A DNA stretch of 64,000 nucleotides from a virus, in IMG/VR virus record IMGVR_UViG_3300021376_000042, positions 1 through 64,000 of that record; one strand, 5' to 3'. The translations under genes and the position numbers were made by a program. A model generated the notes under the pieces. The model saw only the letters and a list, made by a program, of their open reading frames with translations, was not told the DNA's origin and did no database searches. This document shows positions 40,901 through 49,503 of the stretch, piece after piece. Each line of letters starts with the position of its first letter. Position 1 is the stretch's first letter.

Positions 40901-42838
40901 CAAAACCCAAACATAGCTGCGCCAGATGAGATTACTGAACTTTCGCTAGAATATTATCTACCTAGAATCGATAAATTAGTTCTTTCTAAAGATAAAGAAT
41001 TTAGAATAGTAAAAGGTCGCTCATCACCACAACCTGTTGCTCCAGCAGATCTAGATGATGCAATGACACTTTATACTATTTCATTGCCGCCATATGTTTC
41101 AAATATCAAAGAAATTAAACTAAAATATAAAGACAATAGAAGATATACTATGAGGGATATCGCTTCTATTGATAAACGTCTGCAAAAAGTTGAATTTTTT
41201 ACATCATTGAACAATGTTGAGAATCTAGCGCTAGCAGATCAAACTGAATATGAGGACGGTACAAAGAAAGAAAAATATGGTCTCATCGGCGAAAATTTCA
41301 GGAATTTTAATATTGCTGATTTTAGAAATGTTGACTTTAGAGTTTCATTGAATAATGGATTTATGTTACCTGCAGTAGCATCATACCCCGTTGGATTGCA
41401 GAATATTGGTAATTCATCCACAAAATTAAACAAACGCACTGTCAGCTTAAATTACACAGAAACACCTGCAATTACACAAGGTTTGTGTTCCGATAAAGCA
41501 GTCTCTATTCAACCATTTTTGTTTGGACAATTTAATGGTGTTGTTTCTATTGTTCCAGAAAGTGATTATTGGGTAAACGAGCAACTTAAACCAGAAATTA
41601 TTAGTGTTCCAGAAAGAATTATTGAACATCATCACTTTACAAGAGAAGTTGTCAGAGAACCTCCAGCCCCAGTAACAATTCAAAACATTGTGCAAACGAC
41701 CAATGTTACGAATCAATATATTACTACACCAGGCACAAATCCACCTGTACAAAATGTCATTTACAACGTCGTGGTAAATAATCCTCCTCCGCCACCAATT
41801 ATTGTGCCCCAACCGCAACCACCAGAGCCACCAATACATACTTCGCAACCCGAGCCATGGCCAGAACCGAGGTGGGATGAGCCACCACCATGCCCAGCAC
41901 CATGGATGAATGTTACACTTTCTGATGGAACAGAAATAAGTGCAGGTGAATTAAAAGTTGGGATGTTTGTGAGTACAATGCACGAAAATACTCTCGAATG
42001 GGGTAAACATGAAGTCACACACGTAGAATCAATACAAGATATTGAACGTGTAGAAATTGAATTCGATCATGTGAATTTTGTTTGCTCAAAAGATCACAAG
42101 TTCTATGTAAATAATGAGTGGGTGGAAGTTTATAACTTAAAAGCTGGTGATGTTGTTTACAGTCAGCCAGAAAGTTATGAAATTAAATCTATCAAATCTT
42201 ATGCAACTGGTGAAGTTGTAAGAATCACCGTGAATGATGCGCATACTTATATTTGTGAGGGATTATTGTCACATAATAAAATGCCAGCATTCCCACCTCC
42301 AGAATTTTTACCACCTGATCCTCCTCCTCCACCACCACCTCCACCTGTAAATCCTCCGATTCCAGAACCACCACCGATTGTGTATCCACCGCCATTGGAT
42401 CCACCAATTCCGCCTTACATACCACCACCAGTTGAGGAATTACCTCTGCCACCAGTGGTATTACCAGCTCCACCTCCAACTGAACCGAGTACTCCTCCAC
42501 CATATAAACCAGTGATCGAAATACCATGGATTATACCGCCAATTACACCAGTCACATTTGGTGGGTTTGATGGCAGCAATTTCTATCCAATAATTATGCC
42601 ACCATATGATGCACCAACGGCGGCGTTACTGGAGTTGTGGTCAGTGCCACCAGATATTCCAATCTTCACACAACCAATCACTCTTGGTCCAGCACCTTTG
42701 AATGAGATTGATTATTCACAACCTGTCATCGATATTTCTGATGTTGCTCGCGATGATTACGTTGGCGGTGGCGGTGGTGGTGGCAGCGGTGGGCGCGGTG
42801 ATTTCGATTTTGGTATGTTCGAATATGCTGTACATTAA
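37952..42838 (+). CDS. Large tail structural protein (DUF4815-type) with embedded Hint domain
   Basis: This 1628-aa protein begins MEFNVDPYYDDFEQNAKDNN and FKPGKAVQARELTQIQSILQ, the start of a large structural protein family (DUF4815) found next to gp8 in marine T4-like phages. Residues 1-1260 are beta-rich. At about 1270-1313 a Pro-rich stretch leads to a Hint (intein-like) domain from Cys1314 to Asn1442. A second Pro-rich tract follows (1445-1530), then a Gly run and the end DFGMFEYAVH. It is likely a baseplate-rim or fibre-attachment protein. If the Hint domain reacts, the Pro-rich flanks could be cleaved or joined. Confidence 0.75.
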   Translation: MEFNVDPYYDDFEQNAKDNNYMRIMFKPGKAVQARELTQIQSILQNQIKQFGDHIFQDGSPVIGGNLTLDNKVKYIKLLETYNNQDIEVTNFVGTIIRNSTGTIQAKVLATYFPVDGIPTLMVKYLTGNEFTDGDVVRIINSTTEAQLVASNATGTGTVVSINEGVFYVDGYFVQVNDQTAVASAYGTSANVKVGLEISENIVDSEIDATLLDPAQGSFNFQAPGADRYQFNLTLSTRPLDTQVDESKFFELMRLENGSITKQVKYPVYAELEKTLARRTFDESGDYTVLPFRASVTDSASGNNYIIAIEPGKAYVKGFEFETLATLKLEAEKPRSASDIKALVDTDVDLSYGNYIYVTSVRGTSNGFINIAGLEKVDIHLAQTNNVTATGTHSGTANAFFYANTRIGTARVRNFIRYTPDSFGVDASNVDSNGVYKVYLTDIDIEPLTVKVNIASSNANTLRFNDKMSPNTNVYSNVSITVLPIRLDAIANVNTANVFINSYRLNANSAVANVFNSNVNVGSVIHVGNMIRQVVSVNTTGDFLTVNTAWDRTIEATNNLSNPLEVYIQTPYLQNVSSQTRTIERYDGPTRTLFLDSPFNNNGIADANSVISFNYNFEHAESLVAGPAVGNNLAKVANASMNVALNSKYLGGETAVEERIKNGLIFKLPGNYIKRSSINNADYNSTKFFSNRSNNGTAGVFAIAQGSGLESYETIPWTDSTSAIQDNLILIVRNNNGNTYFPNGSIVQLTSANIAIGSPAISLTVNTNVPDIISADLIVNVKQNDAEDSIRNKNFISNTTFSATSSSFTYPTAINGNTTVTLPGYGIVANINVSHGFIFLTDATYNSVRPGDSIGLFVPDVVKVNRILKGNTTHLPDANNYTDITDQFYCDFGQRDDMYDHAKLVLKEGYNVANAKMLVHVDFYQHVYNSSNTSFFSIDSYSLSQYENGLIPIYVSQAGQFFNLRDCLDFRPTRQLGSGTGAFQNPNIAAPDEITELSLEYYLPRIDKLVLSKDKEFRIVKGRSSPQPVAPADLDDAMTLYTISLPPYVSNIKEIKLKYKDNRRYTMRDIASIDKRLQKVEFFTSLNNVENLALADQTEYEDGTKKEKYGLIGENFRNFNIADFRNVDFRVSLNNGFMLPAVASYPVGLQNIGNSSTKLNKRTVSLNYTETPAITQGLCSDKAVSIQPFLFGQFNGVVSIVPESDYWVNEQLKPEIISVPERIIEHHHFTREVVREPPAPVTIQNIVQTTNVTNQYITTPGTNPPVQNVIYNVVVNNPPPPPIIVPQPQPPEPPIHTSQPEPWPEPRWDEPPPCPAPWMNVTLSDGTEISAGELKVGMFVSTMHENTLEWGKHEVTHVESIQDIERVEIEFDHVNFVCSKDHKFYVNNEWVEVYNLKAGDVVYSQPESYEIKSIKSYATGEVVRITVNDAHTYICEGLLSHNKMPAFPPPEFLPPDPPPPPPPPPVNPPIPEPPPIVYPPPLDPPIPPYIPPPVEELPLPPVVLPAPPPTEPSTPPPYKPVIEIPWIIPPITPVTFGGFDGSNFYPIIMPPYDAPTAALLELWSVPPDIPIFTQPITLGPAPLNEIDYSQPVIDISDVARDDYVGGGGGGGSGGRGDFDFGMFEYAVH
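41891..42277 (+). other. Hint/intein-like (BIL-type) domain inside the 1628-aa tail protein
   Basis: Residues Cys1314-Asn1442 (129 aa) show block A CPAPWMNVTLSDGTEISAGE, then LKVGM; block B FVCSKDHKFYV with His1382; and blocks F/G ITVNDAHTYICEGLLSHN with His1441-Asn1442. The next residue is Lys1443, not Cys, Ser or Thr. The absent endonuclease and non-nucleophilic +1 residue match bacterial intein-like domains, which cleave and sometimes splice, rather than a classical intein. Confidence 0.85.
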
Positions 42839-42860
42839 AGATTAATTAGGATAAAAAGAT

Positions 42861-45800
42861 ATGCCTACGACTAATTTCGGAAAAGTTGTTGTTGATACAA
42901 ATATGATCCCATATATTCGATCGAACGAGGTCGAATTTGCAGCGCACAACTTAAAACCATTTAAACTATCTAAATTGTTTTTTGATGATATTGGAATTAA
43001 TATGTTTTGTCAAGCTGCAAATAGAATGCTTCTTGACTCAAAAAAGGTTATAACTCTTAGCAGAAATAATGCAACTACAGTTACCGCTGATGACATAGTT
43101 TACCAAGGCACATCTAATACAGTCAATACATTTAATGGTATTGTTGAATCTTTTTATTCTGCCAATTCTACTATAGTTGTTCGTAGATTAGATGGTGATT
43201 TTGATAAAGATGCACAATTGTTTATTGAAAATGTCTCTACAGGTTTCACATATGCTAACTGTAATGTAACATCTTTTGTAAACAAAGACACGTCTGACGT
43301 TTTTTATCCTGGAGAAGGGGTTGTTGCAACAGAAAGAAATAATGGTTACGCAACAGTTATTTCAACTTCTGGCGAAAATATTTTATACTTGAATAAAGAT
43401 TATATCAGTTTGAATGTCACCGCAGTTGGTGCTAATGTTATAACGTCTATGACTAACGACTTTAAAGTCGGTGATATTGTTTATCAAACTTTTGTGGGCG
43501 GCGCAAGTGGATCAAAGAGATATGATTATGCAACATTTAGAGGCGTTGTTAAATATTACAACCCACTAGGTGAATCAGGTATGGGATCAATTGCAATTGA
43601 TCCACTACACGGAAAAATTAATGTAAACGCTGCATCTTCTTCTTCAAATGGATTAGCGTATCTATGGAATACATCTAATCCAACTGCGCAGCCTCTTGGT
43701 GTAAAAGCACTTAATCTTGCAGATTTTGCATCAAATTCTAATGTTAGAAGCGTAACCAACTCTACAATTAAAATTAATGTAAGTTCTTATGTTCATCGTT
43801 CGGGAGTTGGAACAGGAATTCAAGGAGAAAACACTTCTGTCGTAATTTTAAACTCTGGAAGTGGATTAGCACCAGCAAATGGAAATTTGATTTACTTTGT
43901 TGCTGGATCTGGAATCGGCGAAATTCGTAGAGTAGTTGGTCTTTCAGCTAATAGCGTTCCAGGTGCTTTACAATTAAACAGTGCAATAACATTTGTTCCA
44001 GACGCAACAACGCATTATTCAATTGGTAATTTTGAAACAGATGCTCATGGTTCATTATCTGGTGTTTATCATATTCCTTCAGTTGCTAACTTTAAATTTA
44101 AAACTGGCGAACGTATATTTACAATCACAGATACAGATACTGTAGCTGATCCAGATTACACCATGAGAGCAGCTGCAATTTATTCTGCTGGTGGTATATT
44201 GAAATCTACTCAAAGAATTCAAACAACACCTAATTTGCCACCACTACCTGAACTAGATTCTGATGCATTGGTTCGTCCAATGTCGCCAGCGGATAGAACA
44301 TATAATAGTTCAGTTAATAAATCTCCAGTTACAGGTTCAACTGCATCAACAACACCAAGAGTTCCGCTTGGTGATGGATTATCTCAAACATTCTCCACAC
44401 CAAAACCAGAGGGAAACCAAACAGATTATGGTATCTTCGTTTCTTCAGTAGATTTGTTCTTTAAGAATAAACCAGCTCCTGGTGGATTTTTCAATAACTC
44501 AAAATTACAAAAACGAAGTTCAATGCAACTTCCTGTAACAGTTAAAATTGCAGAAGTTCAGAATGGTTACCCAACAAAAAATTATCTTTCGCAAAAAACC
44601 ATACAAGCAAAAGATGTGAATGTTTCTGATTTACCAAGCACATCAAACTCTGCAACACTTACAAAATTTACATTTGATGATCCTGTGTATCTAGAGCCTT
44701 CAAGGGAATATGCAATCACTATTCAATCAGATTCGCCTGATTATGAGCTGTATATTGCTGAATTGGGGCAGGATGTTTTAGGTGCATCTCCACCAAGAAG
44801 AATTTCTGAACAACCATATGCTGGTGTGCTGTTCCGTTCACAAAATTCTTCAACATGGTCGCCATATCAAAATCAAGATTTAATGTTTGTAATCAATAAA
44901 GCAGTATTTGCGTCAAGCGGAACTGCTACTTTTAATCTTGATGAAACACCTATGGCTAACACTGATGTTGATAGAATCATGTTGGTTTCTACAGACTTAA
45001 CATTCCCTGCAGCAAATGTTCAATATAGATTAAAAGGTGTATACACATCAAATACTGCATATGAAGCAGGAAGCGGTGTTCCTTTAGTTCCGCATAAACC
45101 TATAGAATATGGGTTGTTGGGCGATGCATCAGGAAAAACTGGTGCAGCATTAAATCGTCGTCGTGTTCTTAGAGGAAATGCAAACAGTTATATTCTAACA
45201 ACAGAATTGTATACATCAAATCCAAATATATCGCCAGTGATTAATTATGATAGACTTGCAGCGCATCTTACAACATTCTACATTAATAATGGTGGATTAT
45301 CGAATACACTAATATCAATTACAAATCAAGGATCTGGTTATAACGCGATTACTAGCACTGCAACAGCAAATGTTCATGGAAGCACGTTAGATTCATTGAA
45401 CACATATGCACAATTATATCGTGAAACGTATTTGGCTAACAGCGCAAATATTGGATTTTACAACATTAATGTGTATGGTGGTGGCGGTGTCGGATGCCTT
45501 GGATTCGCAGTAGCGAACACCGAAGGAACTAATACTGTAGACTACATTGTGTTGGCGTCTGGTGGTGGTAGTTTTGTTGAGACGCCGAATATTTCTATAG
45601 CATCTGGTAATGCTACATCGACCACACAAGCCTATGCAATCATTAATGGCGAGACTGATCAAAGAGGCGGTAATATGATCGCTAGATATATTACGCGAGA
45701 AACAGTTCTTGAAGATGGATTTGAATCTGGTGATTTGAGAGTGTTTATGGACGTTATTAGACCTGCTATAACTGATGTGCAAGTTTATTATAAGGTAGTT

Positions 45801-46073
45801 TCTGCGGATGATGTAGAAACAATTTCAGCAAAAAGATGGCGTCGCATGGGCAAAGTAAATGATGTGTCGTCTAAAGATGGAAGAACATTGATTGGTTTAG
45901 AATTCAGACCATCATTGGTTGAAAATAGAATTTCCTATGTTGAAAATGGAAAAAATTATCCTGTTGGTGGTGTATTTAAATCATTTCAAATAAAGGTTTG
46001 TTTAATGACTGCAGATCCATCAGTTGTTCCAAAAATTAAAAACCTTCGTATAACTGCAGTTCCTGAGGGTTGA
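42861..46073 (+). CDS. Large virion structural protein (1070 aa)
   Basis: The protein starts MPTTNFGKVVVDTNMIPYIR and EVEFAAHNLKPFKLSKLFFD and is beta-rich throughout. A Pro/Thr-rich hinge follows near residue 470, and a region (LSQTFSTPKPEGNQTDYGIF, FVSSVDLFFKNKPAPGG) looks like a carbohydrate-binding jelly roll. The end VFMDVIRPAITDVQVYYKVV and GLEFRPSLVENRIS is typical of baseplate-associated proteins of marine T4-like phages. Its place between the DUF4815 protein and the fibres suggests a gp10-like connector; this is inference. Confidence 0.65.
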   Translation: MPTTNFGKVVVDTNMIPYIRSNEVEFAAHNLKPFKLSKLFFDDIGINMFCQAANRMLLDSKKVITLSRNNATTVTADDIVYQGTSNTVNTFNGIVESFYSANSTIVVRRLDGDFDKDAQLFIENVSTGFTYANCNVTSFVNKDTSDVFYPGEGVVATERNNGYATVISTSGENILYLNKDYISLNVTAVGANVITSMTNDFKVGDIVYQTFVGGASGSKRYDYATFRGVVKYYNPLGESGMGSIAIDPLHGKINVNAASSSSNGLAYLWNTSNPTAQPLGVKALNLADFASNSNVRSVTNSTIKINVSSYVHRSGVGTGIQGENTSVVILNSGSGLAPANGNLIYFVAGSGIGEIRRVVGLSANSVPGALQLNSAITFVPDATTHYSIGNFETDAHGSLSGVYHIPSVANFKFKTGERIFTITDTDTVADPDYTMRAAAIYSAGGILKSTQRIQTTPNLPPLPELDSDALVRPMSPADRTYNSSVNKSPVTGSTASTTPRVPLGDGLSQTFSTPKPEGNQTDYGIFVSSVDLFFKNKPAPGGFFNNSKLQKRSSMQLPVTVKIAEVQNGYPTKNYLSQKTIQAKDVNVSDLPSTSNSATLTKFTFDDPVYLEPSREYAITIQSDSPDYELYIAELGQDVLGASPPRRISEQPYAGVLFRSQNSSTWSPYQNQDLMFVINKAVFASSGTATFNLDETPMANTDVDRIMLVSTDLTFPAANVQYRLKGVYTSNTAYEAGSGVPLVPHKPIEYGLLGDASGKTGAALNRRRVLRGNANSYILTTELYTSNPNISPVINYDRLAAHLTTFYINNGGLSNTLISITNQGSGYNAITSTATANVHGSTLDSLNTYAQLYRETYLANSANIGFYNINVYGGGGVGCLGFAVANTEGTNTVDYIVLASGGGSFVETPNISIASGNATSTTQAYAIINGETDQRGGNMIARYITRETVLEDGFESGDLRVFMDVIRPAITDVQVYYKVVSADDVETISAKRWRRMGKVNDVSSKDGRTLIGLEFRPSLVENRISYVENGKNYPVGGVFKSFQIKVCLMTADPSVVPKIKNLRITAVPEG

Positions 46074-46075
46074 TT

Positions 46076-46303
46076 ATGAACGATCGTGCAAAAATTAAAG
46101 AAAAGCCAACTCTTATAAAAGATTTAAATAATTTTGCTATTTTAAATACTGATAAAGCTGTTGTGGCTCAACATAGATTAAAAATGGCTGAGCTGGAAAG
46201 AAAAAAGAAGATGGAAACAGAAATAAATAACTTAAAGTCAGAAGTTTCCGAAATAAAAAATATGCTCGGCGATGTTTTAAAAGCCGTGAGCCGCGAGAAG
46301 TAA
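46076..46303 (+). CDS. Small coiled-coil protein (75 aa)
   Basis: A 75-aa protein starts MNDRAKIKEKPTLIKDLNNF and ends in a coiled coil (ETEINNLKSEVSEIKNMLGD). The ATG at 46076 lies two bases after the previous stop. I favour it over the in-frame TTG at 46070. It is likely a small structural or assembly factor of the fibre module; no family is recognised. Confidence 0.6.
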   Translation: MNDRAKIKEKPTLIKDLNNFAILNTDKAVVAQHRLKMAELERKKKMETEINNLKSEVSEIKNMLGDVLKAVSREK

Positions 46304-46306
46304 TAA

Positions 46307-47701
46307 ATGGCAAATTCAACAAATGTTGCAATAATTTCGACAGCAAATACATTTGATCAATGGCGCATTCGCGATAATTTACAAGCGAATGACGTAAATG
46401 AAATTGCGCGCGGAAATTTTACAAAACCAACTGGTAATGTTATTATTACAGATGGTTTCTTGCTGCTAGATAAAGCAACTGGAACAACATTAACTGTAGA
46501 TGCGAATGCTCGAGTCAGTGGATTAATGTCTGTTGACTCAGTCGAAACTGATGATGATGGATATATTTTAGTTCAATCTGGTAATGTTGCAATGAGTAAT
46601 CGCGCTTCTGGCGCATTATTTCAAGCAAACATTAATGTCAAGTTTGATTCAGCCAATGTTGTTTTCTCAAATTCAAATGTGCATTTTACTAATAGCAGTC
46701 AAAATGCTATTTTAAATATCAAACCAAATACAATCTTTCAGACGAATGTCAATGTAGATGGTGTGTTGTATGTTGCAACATCAGCAAATTTATTCATTGC
46801 AAATATTACCAATGTACATGCATCAAATATTCGTATAGACAGTGATCCGACTTATTATATTCAGAATGGTAATAGTGTATTCAATGATGTGCAGGTTAGA
46901 GGAAATCTAACTGTTCTTGGATCATCGGTTAACGACAGCGACACTCTAGTTTTACGACAAAACGTTGCTAGTGATGGCGATGGCATCTTCAGAATAAAGC
47001 GTGGATCTTCTGGTAAAGGTAATGCAGAACTTAAATTTATTGCAGCTTCTGAAGTTTGGCAAGCAACAGCGAATGCCAATGGATCCCCAACACATGTAAC
47101 AATATTAACCACGCAAAATGTTACAGATTCAGTTGTATCAACAAGTACAGTAAATGCAGCTGCTCCTAATTCTGTAAAAACAGCATATGATCAAGCCACT
47201 AATGCACGAGACCAAGCAAACACTGCTCGCGATCAAGCGAATACAGCTCGCGATCAAGCCAACACGGCTCGTGATACTGCCAATGGCGCGTATGGACAAG
47301 CGAATGGAGCATACACGCAGGCTAATGGCGCTTATGCGCAAGCCAACGGAGCATATGGACAAGCCAATGGCGCTTATGCACACGCCAACGTCGTATACGC
47401 GCAAGCAAATGCAGCATACGATCAAGCAAATGGTGCATATGGACAGGCTAATGGCGCTTATGCGCAAGCCAACGGTGCTTATGCACAAGCGAACAATGCT
47501 GCTAATACGGTTGCAACTTTTGCTAATGGCACGCTAGTTTTGGCTGCTAGCAATTTGAACTTTAATAACACAGCCAGCATTGATATTACTATCACAGCGA
47601 ATGGTGTAACTCAAACAAATGTTGAGTTTTCTTTGAATCCGACTTCGGCTGTTCCGCATTATCTAGTCAATTTCGCATTAGAAAATTTAGACATAACTTA
47701 A
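46307..47701 (+). CDS. Tail-fibre protein with QAN heptad repeats
   Basis: The 464-aa protein has a virion-attachment head (MANSTNVAIISTANTFDQWR, RDNLQANDVNEIARG) and beta-rich domains (QVRGNLTVLGSSVNDSDTLV, IFRIKRGSSGKGNAELKF). About 15 consecutive heptads of the form A-x-x-Q-A-N-x follow at residues 295-402, and then a small beta tip. Heptads of this kind form trimeric coiled-coil rods in phage fibres. The C terminus is short (NGVTQTNVEFSLNP), so receptor binding may be done by the proteins that follow. Confidence 0.75.
   Translation: MANSTNVAIISTANTFDQWRIRDNLQANDVNEIARGNFTKPTGNVIITDGFLLLDKATGTTLTVDANARVSGLMSVDSVETDDDGYILVQSGNVAMSNRASGALFQANINVKFDSANVVFSNSNVHFTNSSQNAILNIKPNTIFQTNVNVDGVLYVATSANLFIANITNVHASNIRIDSDPTYYIQNGNSVFNDVQVRGNLTVLGSSVNDSDTLVLRQNVASDGDGIFRIKRGSSGKGNAELKFIAASEVWQATANANGSPTHVTILTTQNVTDSVVSTSTVNAAAPNSVKTAYDQATNARDQANTARDQANTARDQANTARDTANGAYGQANGAYTQANGAYAQANGAYGQANGAYAHANVVYAQANAAYDQANGAYGQANGAYAQANGAYAQANNAANTVATFANGTLVLAASNLNFNNTASIDITITANGVTQTNVEFSLNPTSAVPHYLVNFALENLDIT
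47187..47511 (+). repeat. Tandem 21-bp QAN heptad array
   Basis: About 15 consecutive 21-bp units encode [14 protein letters not shown] and AYAQANG heptads. Synonymous third positions differ between units, so the array is kept at protein level and partly homogenised at DNA level. Confidence 0.9.
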
Positions 47702-47719
47702 ACTGAAAACCATGCGATA

Positions 47720-47727
47720 TATAAATA
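47720..47727 (+). promoter_or_regulatory. T4-type late promoter TATAAATA
   Basis: A perfect TATAAATA, preceded by TA, lies in the 79-base gap after the first fibre gene, 53 bases before the ATG at 47781, which has AGAGGAA as ribosome site. Confidence 0.75.
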
Positions 47728-47780
47728 AGAAGTATTTTGAATTTAATTTGTAATTATCAATCTCTAGAGGAATTTCTAAT

Positions 47781-48167
47781 ATGGCAACAGCAGCACAATA
47801 TGCAGCAGTACCAAGAACAGCAATACAAGTATTAGGTTCTGCAAACGCAAACAGAAACGGAACTGGCGTTGTAAACATTGTATTCACGGCAAACGCTACC
47901 TCAGGCTCGCGTATTGACGATATCTTTGTAAATGCAACGGGAACAACCACTGCAGGCGTTATCAGACTTTATGTGTCTGATGGCACAAATATTAATCTTT
48001 GGCAAGAAACTCTTGTTACTGCAACTACACCAAGCACCACAGTGCAAACTTTTAATTTCTCGTTAATTAACCAAGGTCTTATTCTTGCTCCAGGATGGTC
48101 TTTGCGCGCTAGTACAAATGCCGCAGAAACATTCCATGTTGTTGTAACTCGTGCAGGAGATTTCTAA
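47781..48167 (+). CDS. Small beta-sandwich virion protein (128 aa)
   Basis: The 128-aa protein (MATAAQYAAVPRTAIQVLGS, then NGTGVVNIVFTAN and GTTTAGVIRLYVSDGTNINL, ending TFHVVVTRAGDF) is all-beta. I associate the pattern GTTTAGxIRLYVSDGTN with small structural proteins in many tailed phages near fibre genes. It has its own late promoter and overlaps the adhesin gene by one base (TAATG). It may be a collar, knob or fibre-base protein. Confidence 0.7.
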   Translation: MATAAQYAAVPRTAIQVLGSANANRNGTGVVNIVFTANATSGSRIDDIFVNATGTTTAGVIRLYVSDGTNINLWQETLVTATTPSTTVQTFNFSLINQGLILAPGWSLRASTNAAETFHVVVTRAGDF

Positions 48168-49477
48168 TGAATAACGGTGGTTTTCTAGGATTTGGAAAAG
48201 GTGCGCCAAATCTCGCTACTCCAATTGCACGATACATTCAGTCACCTGTTTATTATTCGTCCATAACAATTAAAGCTCCACCAGGCACAAAACAAATTCA
48301 TGCTTGGCTAGTTGGTGGTGGTGGTGGTACTGGATCAAATCATAAAACAGCCACTCAGATGCCTCAGTATCATCAAGATCATCAAGAAGGTTTTTCAACA
48401 CCAGGTGGTGGTGGATTTGGTGGTGCAGCATGTTTTGATCTTCCAGTTACAACTGATCCGATCGTAGTAACTATAGGTGCTGGTGGTGCTGGTGCTGTAG
48501 GTGGCACTTCATCTATTACAATTGGTGGTATGGTTTATGCACAAATAGGTGGTGGTGCACCTGGTAATCACGGTGATAGGGGTTATTTCGGTGGTGGTGG
48601 AGGTGGTGGTATTTTTCAAGGGAGTAATACCCATAGAGCAGAATATCAGCAGACGTCAGGAAGCACACATTTCGGTTATGGTACCGCTGGCGGCGAACCA
48701 CCATACAGTAACAGAGGTGGTCCTCGAGTACTTTCTTGGTTGTATCCAGAAGGTCAGCGCGATCCAGGCACGAGTCCGTCGCACGTCCCTGGGATGCCTT
48801 TCTTTTTAAGTGGTGGTGCACATTTGCAAGGCGGAACTCAAGCGAATCCGTCTCACGCACCAGGACATCATCAATCAGCGATTACCCATATAGGGATTCC
48901 ATTATTGCCTGTCCCAATAGGTTCGGCTGTCAAAGCATTAGATAATCGAAGTCAACAGCAAGCATCTCCGAATGAACATACATCTAATTCTACCGCAGCA
49001 GGCAGAAATGGATGGTTTGGTGCTGGTGGCTTTGGTGCCAGCGCAGGTACACAAGCAACTCCATTAGGATATGGCGCAGGTGGTGGCGCTGGTAGTCACT
49101 CGACAGGTGGAGCAGGCAATCATGGTGGCGGTGGTGGCGGTCCAGGTAATAATTACAATCACGCTACCTTTAATCCTTTTGGCGGAGTTGGTGCAGGTGG
49201 ATCTTTCCCATCTACTCCTCATCTTTGGGGATTAAGAACTGGTCAAGCAAGTGGTTCTGGTGGTGCTGGATTGTTTACTAATAGCACTACTCAAAACGGC
49301 GGCGCGGGTGGTGGTGGTGCAGGAGGTCAAAATCAAACTCAAGGATCTCAGCAACAACACAGTAATACAGATCACTGGGCTGGGCAAGCACAACAACATA
49401 GTCATACTGGTGGCGGCATCACTCAGGGTACGCCAACTGGTGGCGGTGGCTGCGCCGTGTTCCGTTTTTACATCTAA
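48167..49477 (+). CDS. Glycine-rich receptor-binding adhesin
   Basis: The 436-aa protein begins MNNGGFLGFGKGAPNLATP, then SSITIKAPPGTKQIHAWLVG and an almost unbroken series of Gly-rich runs broken by His/Gln/Asn-rich segments (HKTATQMPQYHQDHQEG; HSNTDHWAGQAQQHSHTGGG). Glycine-rich loops of this type form polyglycine-II sandwiches in T-even adhesins (T2/T6 gp38-like) and carry host specificity in the variable loops between them. The many His residues could bind metal. It has no N-terminal virion-binding domain, so it probably caps another fibre. Confidence 0.72.
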   Translation: MNNGGFLGFGKGAPNLATPIARYIQSPVYYSSITIKAPPGTKQIHAWLVGGGGGTGSNHKTATQMPQYHQDHQEGFSTPGGGGFGGAACFDLPVTTDPIVVTIGAGGAGAVGGTSSITIGGMVYAQIGGGAPGNHGDRGYFGGGGGGGIFQGSNTHRAEYQQTSGSTHFGYGTAGGEPPYSNRGGPRVLSWLYPEGQRDPGTSPSHVPGMPFFLSGGAHLQGGTQANPSHAPGHHQSAITHIGIPLLPVPIGSAVKALDNRSQQQASPNEHTSNSTAAGRNGWFGAGGFGASAGTQATPLGYGAGGGAGSHSTGGAGNHGGGGGGPGNNYNHATFNPFGGVGAGGSFPSTPHLWGLRTGQASGSGGAGLFTNSTTQNGGAGGGGAGGQNQTQGSQQQHSNTDHWAGQAQQHSHTGGGITQGTPTGGGGCAVFRFYI

Positions 49478-49503
49478 TTTCGATTTTAATCCAGGTAAAT
49501 AAA

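Noticed and set aside
41447-42527. Minus-strand open frames opposite the proline-rich and Hint regions
   Set aside because: They mirror the Pro-rich codons (Gly/Trp/Val-rich products) and lack starts with ribosome sites.
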